A stretch of DNA of 42,155 bases from an uncultured Eubacteriales bacterium (GTDB lineage Bacteria; Bacillota; Clostridia; Oscillospirales; Acutalibacteraceae). A model generated the notes under the pieces. The model made no database searches and had not been told where the DNA came from. It saw only the letters and a list, made by a program, of their open reading frames with translations. Location of the stretch: positions 1-42,155 of the forward strand of contig CASFEZ010000019.1 in the NCBI GenBank assembly GCA_949293815.1. Reading direction: 5' to 3'. The translations under genes and the position numbers were made by a program. Shown here in pieces: positions 1 through 8,800 of this stretch (within the stretch, counting starts at the first letter, position 1; every line of letters starts with the position of its first letter).

Positions 1-42
1 GAACGGCTCTTTGCCGTCATTGCAAAAAATCTGCTTGCATAA
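1..42 (+). CDS. C-terminal end of an upstream gene (partial)
   Basis: The frame starting at base 1 reads 13 codons (ERLFAVIAKNLLA) and ends with TAA at 40-42. The stop lies directly before the ribosome site and start of the glycosyltransferase, the spacing expected of two genes in one operon. Thirteen residues are too few to assign a family. Its position before a glycosyltransferase suggests, by context only, another surface-polysaccharide gene. Confidence 0.5.
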   Translation, partial: ERLFAVIAKNLLA

Positions 43-54
43 GGGGATATGGTC

Positions 55-1206
55 ATGAAAAAAATATGTATCGTTACCACTTTGTCCAGCTCAATTGACA
101 ACTGGATTAAACCCTTTTTGCCGCTGTACCGGGACGCGGGTATCGATGTGAGCATCGCCTGCCATATGACGCCGGAATACCAAAAGGAATTTACCGCGGA
201 CTTTCCTTATGTGCGCGCGTTCTCCGTGCCGATTCCCCGCGGAATTGATTTTTTCGGGTCGCTGCGGGCGGTCAGCGCGCTTCTGCGCCTGTTCCGGCGC
301 GAAAAATTTGACCTGATTCAATATTCCACACCGAACGCCTCGTTTTACAGCAGTCTGGCGGGCTTTGCCGCCCGCGTTCCGGTTCGGCTGTATTGCCAAT
401 GGGGCATGGTTTTCGTCTCCTGTACCGGTGTAAAACGAAAAATTTTTGAGCTGATTGAGCGCACAACCTGCCGCCTGTCCACGGTGGTGCAGCCGGACAG
501 CAACGGCAATTTGCAGTTTTGCCGACAGCATGGCTTTTATGGTGAACATAAAAGCGAAGTGATTTGGAACGGCAGCGCCAAAGGGGTGGATTTGTCCCGG
601 TTTGATATTGCGCAAAAAGAGGCCTGGCGCAGAGAGATTCGCAGCCGGTACGGCATTGCCGATACCGAACCGGTGCTGGGCTTTGTGGGGCGGCTCGGCC
701 GCGATAAGGGCTGCAATGAGCTGTTTGCCGCCTTCCGCGCCCTTGCCGCGCAATATCCCAATCTGAAGCTGCTGTTTGTAGGACCGATTGAAAAAGAGGA
801 CACCATTGAAGAACTGGCGTATTTTCGATCGGAAAAACGGATTATCAAAACCGGTCGGGTGCCGGATGTATGGCGGTATTTTGCGGCGATGGATATTTTC
901 TGCCTGCCAAGCTACCGCGAGGGGTTCGGCATGTCCGTTGTGGAGGCTGAGAGTATGGGGGTGCCGGTGATTGTTACGGATATTCCCGGTCCCACGGACG
1001 GCATGAAAGACGGCGAAACCGGTCTGGTGATTCCTGTGCGGGACGCCGATGCCATTGTTCGTGCCGTGCAAACGCTGCTGAGGGATGGAGCCTTGCGGGA
1101 AGCCTTTGGTCAGGCGGGCGTTGCTTTCGCAAAAAATGCTTTCGACAGCTGTATTTTTGCGCAAAAATTGATAGAAAACCGCAAAAAGCTATTAAAAATC
1201 GATTAA
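55..1206 (+). CDS. Glycosyltransferase family 4 (GT-B fold)
   Basis: Probably transfers a sugar from a nucleotide-sugar donor to a lipid-linked or surface glycan at the inner face of the membrane; donor and acceptor cannot be read. The 383-residue protein has the usual GT4 length. Its second half carries the hallmark segments: VGRLGRDKG opening the C-terminal Rossmann domain (about residue 210), then PSYREGFGMSVVEAESMG with the E-x7-E pattern that contacts the donor (about residue 290). The N-terminal half starts MKKICIVTTLSSS and has no membrane segment. I chose ATG 55 over ATG 49 because AAGGGG at 41-46 is 8 nt from ATG 55 but only 2 nt from ATG 49. It follows a partial gene closely and precedes a cell-wall ligase, consistent with wall or capsule glycan synthesis. 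Confidence 0.88.
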   Translation: MKKICIVTTLSSSIDNWIKPFLPLYRDAGIDVSIACHMTPEYQKEFTADFPYVRAFSVPIPRGIDFFGSLRAVSALLRLFRREKFDLIQYSTPNASFYSSLAGFAARVPVRLYCQWGMVFVSCTGVKRKIFELIERTTCRLSTVVQPDSNGNLQFCRQHGFYGEHKSEVIWNGSAKGVDLSRFDIAQKEAWRREIRSRYGIADTEPVLGFVGRLGRDKGCNELFAAFRALAAQYPNLKLLFVGPIEKEDTIEELAYFRSEKRIIKTGRVPDVWRYFAAMDIFCLPSYREGFGMSVVEAESMGVPVIVTDIPGPTDGMKDGETGLVIPVRDADAIVRAVQTLLRDGALREAFGQAGVAFAKNAFDSCIFAQKLIENRKKLLKID

Positions 1207-1231
1207 AGTTTTCTTTTTTTCACGGAAAATC

Positions 1232-1260
1232 TTGCATGATGTCAGGAAATATGATAAACT
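1232..1260 (+). promoter_or_regulatory. Promoter for the LCP gene
   Basis: TTGCAT at 1232-1237, a 17-bp spacer and TAAACT at 1255-1260, with TG one base before the -10 (extended -10). It lies 51 bases before the LCP start, in the only gap between it and the glycosyltransferase. Confidence 0.5.
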
Positions 1261-1311
1261 ATCTTAGTTTTTACGGATATGGAACAAGAATGATTTTTCC
1301 GGAGGCTCAAT

Positions 1312-2826
1312 ATGGACACGAATGATCAGTTTACGCGCCGTGATGCAAAAGCAGACACCTCTGATATTCCCGTGGTAACCGGCGCTGATTTGACCGATGA
1401 GCGCGCCCGCCGCGCGATGAGTTATCGGGAGCGGCAGCGCCAGGAAAGCCAGAGACGGGCAAAGGAAGCAGCTGCCCGCGGGGAAACTTACGCAGAAAAT
1501 CCTTATATCAACAGCCGTCGTCAAACAGGCGGCGTAAGCTATGACAGATTCGATATGCTGGACAATTTTGAGGAAGAAGCGCGGCGTTCGGCGGCACATG
1601 CAGCTTCGCATCCTGCGCCTAAGAAAGCAGCGTCTTCTGCAAAAACAACGGCAAAGAAAAAACCGTCAAAGAAGAAAAAGAAAAAAAGCGTTGCTTACCG
1701 GGTGATTTGCGGCATTTTGGGTACGCTGATAGGGCTTTTGGTGGTTTTTACAGGCTTTATTGTGTACTATATTTCTTCTTTCGATATGAATACGGTCGAA
1801 CTGGATAACAGCAGCGACGGGATGGACAGCCAATATACCCAGTATCACGAAGATGAAGAAGGCGAGGAAATCCGCGTGGTTGATACCATTTATGAGGGCA
1901 GCGAACGCGACAGCTTTCGGAGCGCCGTGCGTGAATGGAAAGAAATGGGCAATGCCTATTTGCAGAGCAACCGGGTAATCAATGTGCTGCTGGTCGGCAT
2001 TGACCGCAACGAGGACGGCTCCGATGGGCGGTCGGATACCATGATACTTGCTTCATTGAATCTAAATACCAAGACCATAACGCTGTCCTCCTTTTACCGC
2101 GATTCCTGGATGTATCAGACCTTTGACAACGGCGAGCGCACCGCATGGGCAAAGCTGAACGCTGCGTTTGTATACGGCGGTGCGGACGGATTGATTTCCA
2201 ATATTGAGGATTATTACAAAATCCATATTGACCATTATGTGGGCGTGGATTTCCAATCGTTCCAGGACATTATCAATGCTGTGGGCGGGGTGGTTGTGCC
2301 CGTTCAGGACTACGAAGCGGAATTTATCAACGAGCAGCTCTGTTATGAAGCGGTACAGCCCGGCGAAGCGGTAACGCTCAGCGGCGAGGAAGCGCTCTGG
2401 TTTGTGCGTATGCGCCACACGGACGCGGACGGCGAAGTGAGCCGTACCAGAAGACAGCGGTTGTTTATTTCTGCGCTGATTGATGAATTTAAGTCCATAT
2501 CCCTGTCGCAGATTGACGATGTGGTTTCCACCCTGTTTGAATATGTGGAAACCGATATGAGCAAAACGGATATTATTTCCTATGGTATTCGCGCCCTGAC
2601 CGGTAAATGGTATAACTACACCATCCAGCAGCAGCAGGTGCCCGACGAAGCCTATCGCTGGGATTATAACGGCTCCACCTGGGTCTGGATTGTCGATTAT
2701 CCCGGCGCTGCCTATGCCATGCAGATGGGAATTTACGGTTATTCCAATATCGTTTTGGATGAAAACCGATATACCATGATTGATATTGCCCAGGATTTGG
2801 ACAGCGCGGGGTATCAGGTCGTATAG
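1312..2826 (+). CDS. LytR-CpsA-Psr (LCP) family cell-wall glycopolymer ligase
   Basis: LCP proteins transfer undecaprenyl-linked teichoic acid or capsule chains to peptidoglycan outside the membrane. This 504-residue protein has the family layout: a long basic cytoplasmic N-terminus ending in a lysine run (about 118-130), one membrane helix (about 131-152), an acidic outer linker and the LCP domain from NVLLVGIDRN (about residue 224). Visible motifs include GRSDTMILASLN, SFYRDSW with the arginine that binds the lipid pyrophosphate, INAVGGVV, and ALWFVRMRHTDADGE followed by an RTRRQR stretch. The start has GGAGG 7 nt upstream. The cytoplasmic arm of about 125 residues, rich in Arg, Ala and Lys, is longer than in many LCP proteins. 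The preceding glycosyltransferase fits a glycan-attachment role. Confidence 0.92.
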   Translation: MDTNDQFTRRDAKADTSDIPVVTGADLTDERARRAMSYRERQRQESQRRAKEAAARGETYAENPYINSRRQTGGVSYDRFDMLDNFEEEARRSAAHAASHPAPKKAASSAKTTAKKKPSKKKKKKSVAYRVICGILGTLIGLLVVFTGFIVYYISSFDMNTVELDNSSDGMDSQYTQYHEDEEGEEIRVVDTIYEGSERDSFRSAVREWKEMGNAYLQSNRVINVLLVGIDRNEDGSDGRSDTMILASLNLNTKTITLSSFYRDSWMYQTFDNGERTAWAKLNAAFVYGGADGLISNIEDYYKIHIDHYVGVDFQSFQDIINAVGGVVVPVQDYEAEFINEQLCYEAVQPGEAVTLSGEEALWFVRMRHTDADGEVSRTRRQRLFISALIDEFKSISLSQIDDVVSTLFEYVETDMSKTDIISYGIRALTGKWYNYTIQQQQVPDEAYRWDYNGSTWVWIVDYPGAAYAMQMGIYGYSNIVLDENRYTMIDIAQDLDSAGYQVV

Positions 2827-2855
2827 CCTGGAATTACCGCTTATAAAAAAAGCAT

Positions 2856-2906
2856 AATCGTCCCATTCTAACAGTAGCAGAACGCAATTGTCGGAAGGGG
2901 ACGATT
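2856..2906 (+). promoter_or_regulatory. Hairpin that can mask the ribosome site of the next gene
   Basis: AATCGTCCC at 2856-2864 is perfectly complementary to GGGACGATT at 2898-2906. The 3' arm overlaps the end of the GGAAGGGG ribosome site (2893-2900) of the dehydrogenase starting at 2911 and runs into six T residues. It could act as a terminator for the LCP gene, as a translational lid, or both. Confidence 0.45.
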
Positions 2907-2910
2907 TTTT

Positions 2911-3741
2911 ATGAAAATAGCAGTCATTACCGGTGCGTCTTCGGGCATTGGCAGGGAGTTCGCGCTGCTGCTTGACCGGCTGCAATGCGTGAACGAAATT
3001 TGGCTGATTGCCCGCAGACAGCCGAATTTGGAATCGCTTGCCGGGCGTCTGCAAACCAAAGCGCGCATTTTGCCCTATGACTTAACCGAAAACCGGTATT
3101 TGGCAGATTACAAAAAGCTGCTGGCCGAGCAAAACGCCGAGGTGGATTTTTTAATCAATTGTGCCGGTTTTGGCAAGTTTGGCTCGGTATCCTCTCAGAA
3201 CGATTCGGATATTGACGACATGATTCGCCTGAATGTAACGGCAACGGTTATGATGTGTAAATATACGCTGCCGTATATGCTTTGCGGCGGTAAAATCATC
3301 AATATGTCCTCCGTGACCGGCTGGGTGCCGCTGCCCTATTTTAATGTCTATGCGGCAACCAAGGCTTTTGTGTATCATTTTTCCAAATCTTTGGGGGTGG
3401 AAACCTCGCGCTATGGGGTAAGCGTAACGGCGGTTTGCCCGTACTGGATGAATACCGAATTTATTCCCATTGCCCGCGATACCCGTCAGGGCGATGCGGT
3501 GAATCGCTTTTTCCTTTTGTATCATCCCGCGCCTGTGGCTGCGCAGGCTCTGGCTGATGCCGTTATGGGAAAAACGGAATCGCTGTACGGCGTTGCAAAA
3601 TGGATTCGTCTGGCTGCCAGGACAACACCGACCGGTTGGAGCATGAAGCTTTGGAACCATGCGCGCAAAACCAAATCGTCTGCCTATACCCCTGCGGGCA
3701 AACTGTCGGCAGCGGAAGAAAACTATATCATTTCATTATAA
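2911..3741 (+). CDS. Short-chain dehydrogenase/reductase (SDR)
   Basis: An NAD(P)-dependent oxidoreductase of the classical SDR type; the substrate is unknown. The 276-residue protein begins with the cofactor loop TGASSGIGREFA (residues 8-19), carries NCAGFG (about 86), the serine of NMSSVTGW (about 132) and the catalytic YAATK (about 147-151). After the catalytic core it has TAVCPYWMNTEF, where classical family members have a PG motif. The C-terminus has an extra basic stretch of about 45 residues, longer than a 240-250 residue SDR such as FabG. Such 270-280 residue forms are common among SDRs acting on lipids or large substrates, but that is only an analogy. GGAAGGGG lies 10 nt before the start, inside the hairpin listed separately. 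Confidence 0.85.
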   Translation: MKIAVITGASSGIGREFALLLDRLQCVNEIWLIARRQPNLESLAGRLQTKARILPYDLTENRYLADYKKLLAEQNAEVDFLINCAGFGKFGSVSSQNDSDIDDMIRLNVTATVMMCKYTLPYMLCGGKIINMSSVTGWVPLPYFNVYAATKAFVYHFSKSLGVETSRYGVSVTAVCPYWMNTEFIPIARDTRQGDAVNRFFLLYHPAPVAAQALADAVMGKTESLYGVAKWIRLAARTTPTGWSMKLWNHARKTKSSAYTPAGKLSAAEENYIISL

Positions 3742-3748
3742 AAAATGG

Positions 3749-3785
3749 GCGGGCGATGCTGCCGGAAGCCGGTAGTATTGCCCGC
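3749..3785 (+). other. Strong hairpin just after the SDR stop codon
   Basis: The 17-nt arms at 3749-3765 and 3769-3785 pair completely if three G-U wobbles are allowed, with a 3-nt AAG loop. The wobbles are possible only in the plus-strand RNA, so the structure is probably formed by the SDR transcript. There is no T-run after it, so it is not a canonical terminator; it may protect the 3' end of the mRNA or be a REP-like element. Confidence 0.5.
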
Positions 3786-3948
3786 AATGGCGCAATAGCG
3801 GGGATATACGCGCCGTTTCCCCCGTCTTGCCGCTGCGCTGACCGCACCGCTGTACAGGGAACAGGAAAAACAGGACGGGTGAAATAATTGCTGATGTGAA
3901 CAGTCGGTGAAAAATTTTTTCATTTTTGGTGTCTTTTTGATTTGTCCC

Positions 3949-3977
3949 TTGATTTTTTTGTGATTGTGTTGTAGAAT
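3949..3977 (+). promoter_or_regulatory. Promoter for the lipoprotein gene
   Basis: TTGATT at 3949-3954, a 17-bp T-rich spacer and TAGAAT at 3972-3977, 39 bases before the lipoprotein start. The sequence upstream is AT-rich. Confidence 0.6.
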
Positions 3978-4016
3978 GACAATAACAAAAACTATACATA
4001 TGGAGATTGTTGTTTT

Positions 4017-4886
4017 ATGAAAAAAAGATTAGCAGTTGTTATGGCGCTTGTCCTGCTTTGCGGCTGTATTTTTGCCGCTTGCAGCAATGATGACAACCCG
4101 ACCCAGACCGGCGACGGCACCTCCGCTGCGCCGCAGACTTCCGCCGTGCCGATCGCGGTTTCCGTAACAGAATATCTGTATGCAACCAATCCCGATGGAT
4201 CTTTTGAAACGGTGATTGCCACGGATGCGGAAGGCAATACCCGTACTTACTTAAAGGGCGTTCGTCCCGCTGCAACGGACGCGGCTTCTGCCGATGACCC
4301 GGCGGAAACCATGTTTGAAATTTCAAACAGCGATGTCGTCAGCAGCTTTATCGATATCCTGAACAGCGGCGCATTTGAAATGGACGGTTATATTACCACC
4401 GACGGCGAAAAAATGCCTTTGTCTTTCTCCTGCTATGAGAAAAATGTGCGCATGGGAACCGAAATTGAAGGCATCGCCTTGGATTTTGCGATTATTGACG
4501 GCGTTACCTATCTGATTTCCGATAACAGCAAATCCTATATTGAATTGACCGATACCATTAAAAGAAGCCTTGGTTTTGATGACGATTCCATTTCCTTTGA
4601 CGGGTTCGGCACCATTTCCAACGATGCTACTGTTCGTTCCGATGCCACATATAACGGCAAGGCTGTAGATTGCTATACCGCAACCAGCGCTGATGGCGAT
4701 ATTAAGTTTTATGTTGACGGTGAATCGCTTGTGAAAATTGAAATGTATACGCCGGACGGTGTTTGCTCCACCATGATTGAAACCACCCTTGTACGCGGCG
4801 GTTTGACCCTTGCGGATTTGCAGGTTCCCGCCGATTACGAAAAGAAGAATTATGTTGCTTTCGTCGCGGATCTGATGGGCGTATAA
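4017..4886 (+). CDS. Secreted lipoprotein with a possible LolA/LppX-like beta domain
   Basis: The N-terminus MKKRLAVVMALVLLCGCIFA is a lipoprotein signal peptide with a lipobox ending at Cys22 (IFAAC), so the protein should be anchored outside the membrane. A short Thr/Ser/Pro-rich linker follows, then about 220 residues of alternating beta-like sequence: SSFIDILNSGAFEMDGYITT, MGTEIEGIALDFAI, and YNGKAVDCYTA leading to KFYVDGESLVKIEMY. This layout resembles LolA/LppX/LprG-type lipoproteins; that is a pattern judgement, not a confirmed match. The last third has the same succession of segments as the C-terminal domains of the dockerin proteins at 21072 and 30545. GGAG lies 12 nt before the start. 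An SDR follows after 26 bases. Confidence 0.75.
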   Translation: MKKRLAVVMALVLLCGCIFAACSNDDNPTQTGDGTSAAPQTSAVPIAVSVTEYLYATNPDGSFETVIATDAEGNTRTYLKGVRPAATDAASADDPAETMFEISNSDVVSSFIDILNSGAFEMDGYITTDGEKMPLSFSCYEKNVRMGTEIEGIALDFAIIDGVTYLISDNSKSYIELTDTIKRSLGFDDDSISFDGFGTISNDATVRSDATYNGKAVDCYTATSADGDIKFYVDGESLVKIEMYTPDGVCSTMIETTLVRGGLTLADLQVPADYEKKNYVAFVADLMGV

Positions 4887-4912
4887 GCCGTATCATAAAG
4901 GGGATTCAGACG

Positions 4913-5629
4913 ATGAGATATGCGCTTGTCACCGGCGCGACCGGCGGCATCGGTACAGCCGTTGTGCGGCGTTTGTGTCAGGACGGCTGCTATGTATATG
5001 TAGGCTATCATCATTCACAGCAAAAAGCTCTGCACATATGTGCGGGGCTTTCCTGCTGTCAGGCTGTTTTTTTGGATGTAACGGATTTTTCCGCAGCCGC
5101 AAAGCAGATGGCGGAGATTGAGCGTGACTGCGGGCACCTTGATATTTTGGTCAACAACGCCGGGATCGCGCAGCAAAAGCTGTTTACCGATATTACCGAT
5201 GACGATTGGTCGCGCATGGTGCAGACCAACTTGGGCGGGGTGTTTGCCTGCTGTCGGGCGGCGCTGCCGGGCATGATCCGGCGCAAATACGGGCGCATTG
5301 TCAACATTGCCTCCATGTGGGGGCAGATGGGCGCTTCCTGCGAGGTGCATTATTCCGCTGCCAAAGCGGGTGTTATCGGCCTGACCCGCGCTCTGGCAAA
5401 GGAAACGGCGCTTTCCGGCATTACGGTCAACTGCGTGTCGCCCGGGGCGATTGATACGGCTATGATGCACGCTTTTTCCCAAGCGGATATAGCCGCTTTT
5501 TGCGAGGAAATTCCCATGGGGCGGTTGGGGAGCCCCACCGAGGTTGCCGCCGCCGTGTCCTTTTTTGCATCGGAGGAGGCATCCTATATTACCGGTCAGG
5601 TACTGGGCGTCAACGGCGGCATGGTTTAG
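4913..5629 (+). CDS. SDR oxidoreductase, FabG-like
   Basis: A 238-residue classical SDR very close in layout to 3-oxoacyl-[acyl-carrier-protein] reductase. Visible parts are TGATGGIG (residues 7-14), NNAGIAQ (about 83), the serine of NIASMWG (about 136), YSAAKAG with the Tyr-x3-Lys catalytic pair (about 149-153), VSPGAIDT (about 182) and the C-terminal TGQVLGVNGG. All catalytic residues are present, so it should be active with NADPH or NADH. Many unrelated sugar, steroid and alcohol dehydrogenases share this layout, and there is no acyl carrier protein or fab gene nearby, so a role in the main fatty-acid cycle is not implied. AAGGGG lies 9 nt before the start; it may be co-transcribed with the lipoprotein. 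Confidence 0.85.
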   Translation: MRYALVTGATGGIGTAVVRRLCQDGCYVYVGYHHSQQKALHICAGLSCCQAVFLDVTDFSAAAKQMAEIERDCGHLDILVNNAGIAQQKLFTDITDDDWSRMVQTNLGGVFACCRAALPGMIRRKYGRIVNIASMWGQMGASCEVHYSAAKAGVIGLTRALAKETALSGITVNCVSPGAIDTAMMHAFSQADIAAFCEEIPMGRLGSPTEVAAAVSFFASEEASYITGQVLGVNGGMV

Positions 5630-5775
5630 CGCTGCCGCTTGCAAGTGCAGTAGTGCCTTTTACTTTTTTGTCCTTTCGATACGCGCTTGCAAACGGAGGG
5701 CATCGCTGCTATATGGGCAAAAATCGGCAAGACGCTGAAAATAATTAAAAAATAAAGGAAGTTTCGGTTTTTGTC

Positions 5776-5804
5776 TTTACTTTTTGACCAAGGTCAAGTA
5801 TAAT
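5776..5804 (+). promoter_or_regulatory. Promoter with an internal palindromic operator
   Basis: TATAAT at 5799-5804 is preceded, 17 bp away, by TTTACT at 5776-5781. Between them lies the perfect 14-bp palindrome TTGACCAAGGTCAA (5784-5797). A dimeric regulator bound there would block or reposition polymerase. It lies 68 bases before the start of the large phosphatase gene. Confidence 0.55.
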
Positions 5805-5871
5805 GTAAAAGAATAATTGTGGTATTATACGGTTTTATTCGATTGTCCAAACAGAAGGGAATGTGCAATCT

Positions 5872-8800
5872 ATGACAACAGGTTTTAGCAGAAGACGCGC
5901 CGGAACACGGGTGTTGTCTGTCTTCCTTGCATTGCTGATGGCGTTTTCCGTCCTGCCGGCGGCGCTGGTCGGCGCTTTCGCTGCGGCGGCACCGCTGCGC
6001 ATCGCAACGCTGTCAGACATCCACTATTTTGCCCGTGAGGATATGGGTAATCTGGATGACGGCTTTTATGCGGCGATGAATACGAATAACATACCGCAAA
6101 TTGACGGCATTTTGGATTCCACTTTCGCGGCGCTGGCGCAGTCCGCTGAGGAAAACGGGCTGGAATATGTGCTGATTGCCGGAGACTTGACCTATAACGG
6201 CGAAAAGAATGCCCACGAAGCGCTTGCGGCGCGACTTGCGGCATTTGAAGCGGAAACCGGTTTGCAGGTTTATGTTATCAACGGCAACCACGATATCAAT
6301 AACTCCAGCGCCACCCAATATATCGCGGATGAAAACGGCTCATATTACTGGGAATATGCCGATACGGTCACGGCAGAGGAGTTTAAAGAAATATATGCCG
6401 ATTTCGGGTATAACGAGGCCATATCTGTTTACGAACCGGATATCGGCGAAGAAGCGGGCGCCCTGTCTTATTCCGTCAAGCTGGACGATGGCTACCGGCT
6501 GATTGCCATTGACGCGGGCAAATACAGCCCCGACAGCACCGAGGACGGTATATATGAGCACGAAACCGGCGGCAGTATTTCCGATTCGCTGATGGACTGG
6601 ATTCTTGCCCAGATTGCGGACGCAAAGGCGGCCGGTGAAATCCCCATCGGTATGACGCACTGGAATGTTGGCGACCAGAACTATTTTTCAACCGTAGCAC
6701 TTCAGGGCTTTGCCATGGACAATTGGCAGGAGGTTGCCGAAACCCTGGCTGACGCGGGCATGCACTTTATCTTTACCGGACATACCCATGATACCGATAT
6801 TACAAGTACCGTTTCCGACAACGGTGAAACCCTTTATAATATTACCACCTGCTCTTTGGGCAACTACCCGAACCAGTACCGCGAAACGGTGTTTACGCCC
6901 GCAGCGGACGGGTCCATTCGTGCAGACTTTGAAAAACACGACTGTGATGAGGTGCTGCCGGTAACCGGTGTTGACGGCACAACCTACAGCCAGCCGTTCC
7001 GCGTGGCCTCTTTCGCCTGGTGCTACGGAACGGATCCGTCGGCTTATTTGGAAAAACTGCTGAATCCCACTATCCGCCAGATGCTGTCTGAAATTCAGCG
7101 GACCGGTCTGGTTGCGTATATCGAAGGAAAAGCCGGTTTCTCTTTCCAGAGTTATTTTGACGAGCTGCTGCACGGCGGTCTGATGATAAACAACCAGAAT
7201 ATTTTTACGGCGCAGAATGTGATGGGGCTTGTCAACGACATTGCCAAGCAGATTGAGGATCGTTATATCAATGACCCCGACTATACGCTCAGTCTTGTCA
7301 ACGGCTTTTTAAGCACATTAATGGAAACGCCCGTTTCTGAGTATCCATGCTCGAAATTTGTATCTGAATATGGCTTTGGCAGCACCACTGCACCGGGTAC
7401 GTATGGCGATTTGATGCTTTCTGTATTCGTCTATAAATCCAACGGCAACGAGGATATTTCCGATGACGCCTTTATGCAGGATGTTTTGGCGCGGCTTCAG
7501 AGCGGCGAGCTGGTCGAAGAAATCATTTCCTTCCTGCGCACAGAACTTGTAGACAAGATTTTGATTGACGAGTTCCTGGGCAATATCAATTTGAACCTGG
7601 CTTCGTTCTTTGTGGATTTCGGCTCGGTCGAAATGAAGCAAATTATCAACTTTGTGAAAAACTATGCCTCCGGGGATGCGGTAAAGAAAATTATTGAATA
7701 CTATGTCAACGAAGAAACCCTTAAACTGTACAACCAAGTTGCTTCCGAAGGCTTTGCGCTGCTCGGCATTCAGGGTGTTGACATTCTGGCTGTTGTTTCC
7801 GGTCTGATTGCCATGGTAGGCGAGCCGGGGTTAGATTTGAGCGATATCAGCATTCAGAACATTGCAGATACCATTCTCGGCTTCGGCGTGCTGGATCAGT
7901 ACGGAACCAGTTTGGATGAAGTTGTTGATTATCTGCTGAATCAATATGTAACCGATGATGTCAAAGAGGGCATCGGCTATCAGATGTATATCATGCTGCA
8001 ATCCTTTGTAGTGGACGAAAACCCGCAGCAGCTGGGCGACTATGATGTGAGCTATACTTACGCCGGACCGGTCGAGGTGGAGGCGACAGCGGAAAATTTG
8101 CGCCGTCCCTCGCTGGTGGCGCCCTCCTATGGCAAAGATTCCTCAACCCAGTTCAATCTGAGCTGGACAACCAAATATTCGATTACGGATACCGATATTG
8201 AGATTTATCCGGTCGAGAACAATACGCTGCCGACCTTTACCGGTACACCGACGGTAAGCGATAATATTGAGGCAGATTATGAAGAGCTGACGCGCGAGTA
8301 TTACGCGGTTGACTTTGGCGTGGCTGGCTTCTTGACCTATGAAATCAAGACCATTCGCCATACCATTACCCTGACCGATTTGCAGCCCGGTACGACTTAT
8401 ATGTATCGCATCGGCAGCGCCGGCAAGGGCTGGTGGAGCGATGTTGGTTCCTTTACCACTTCTTCCGGTGATTCCTCTGCCTTTACCTTCTTCCATATGA
8501 CGGATACCCAGTCTACCACGCCCGAGCAGTATGCAGACGGCTGGGCAACGGTGATGCAGGAAGCTTACCAGCTGTACCCCGAAGCGCGTTTTGTCTTACA
8601 TACCGGCGACTTTGTGGACAACGGCGCAAACTTTAAGCAGTGGCAATGGTTCTTTGATACGGCTGCGGATACGGTTTTGAACACCGCTATCATGCCGGTT
8701 TCCGGCAACCACGATGCTTATGGCTTCGATGTACTGGTGGATAATTTCAAAATCAACTACGATGGCGAAGATTTCGACCCGGATGATGTAAATTCCGATT

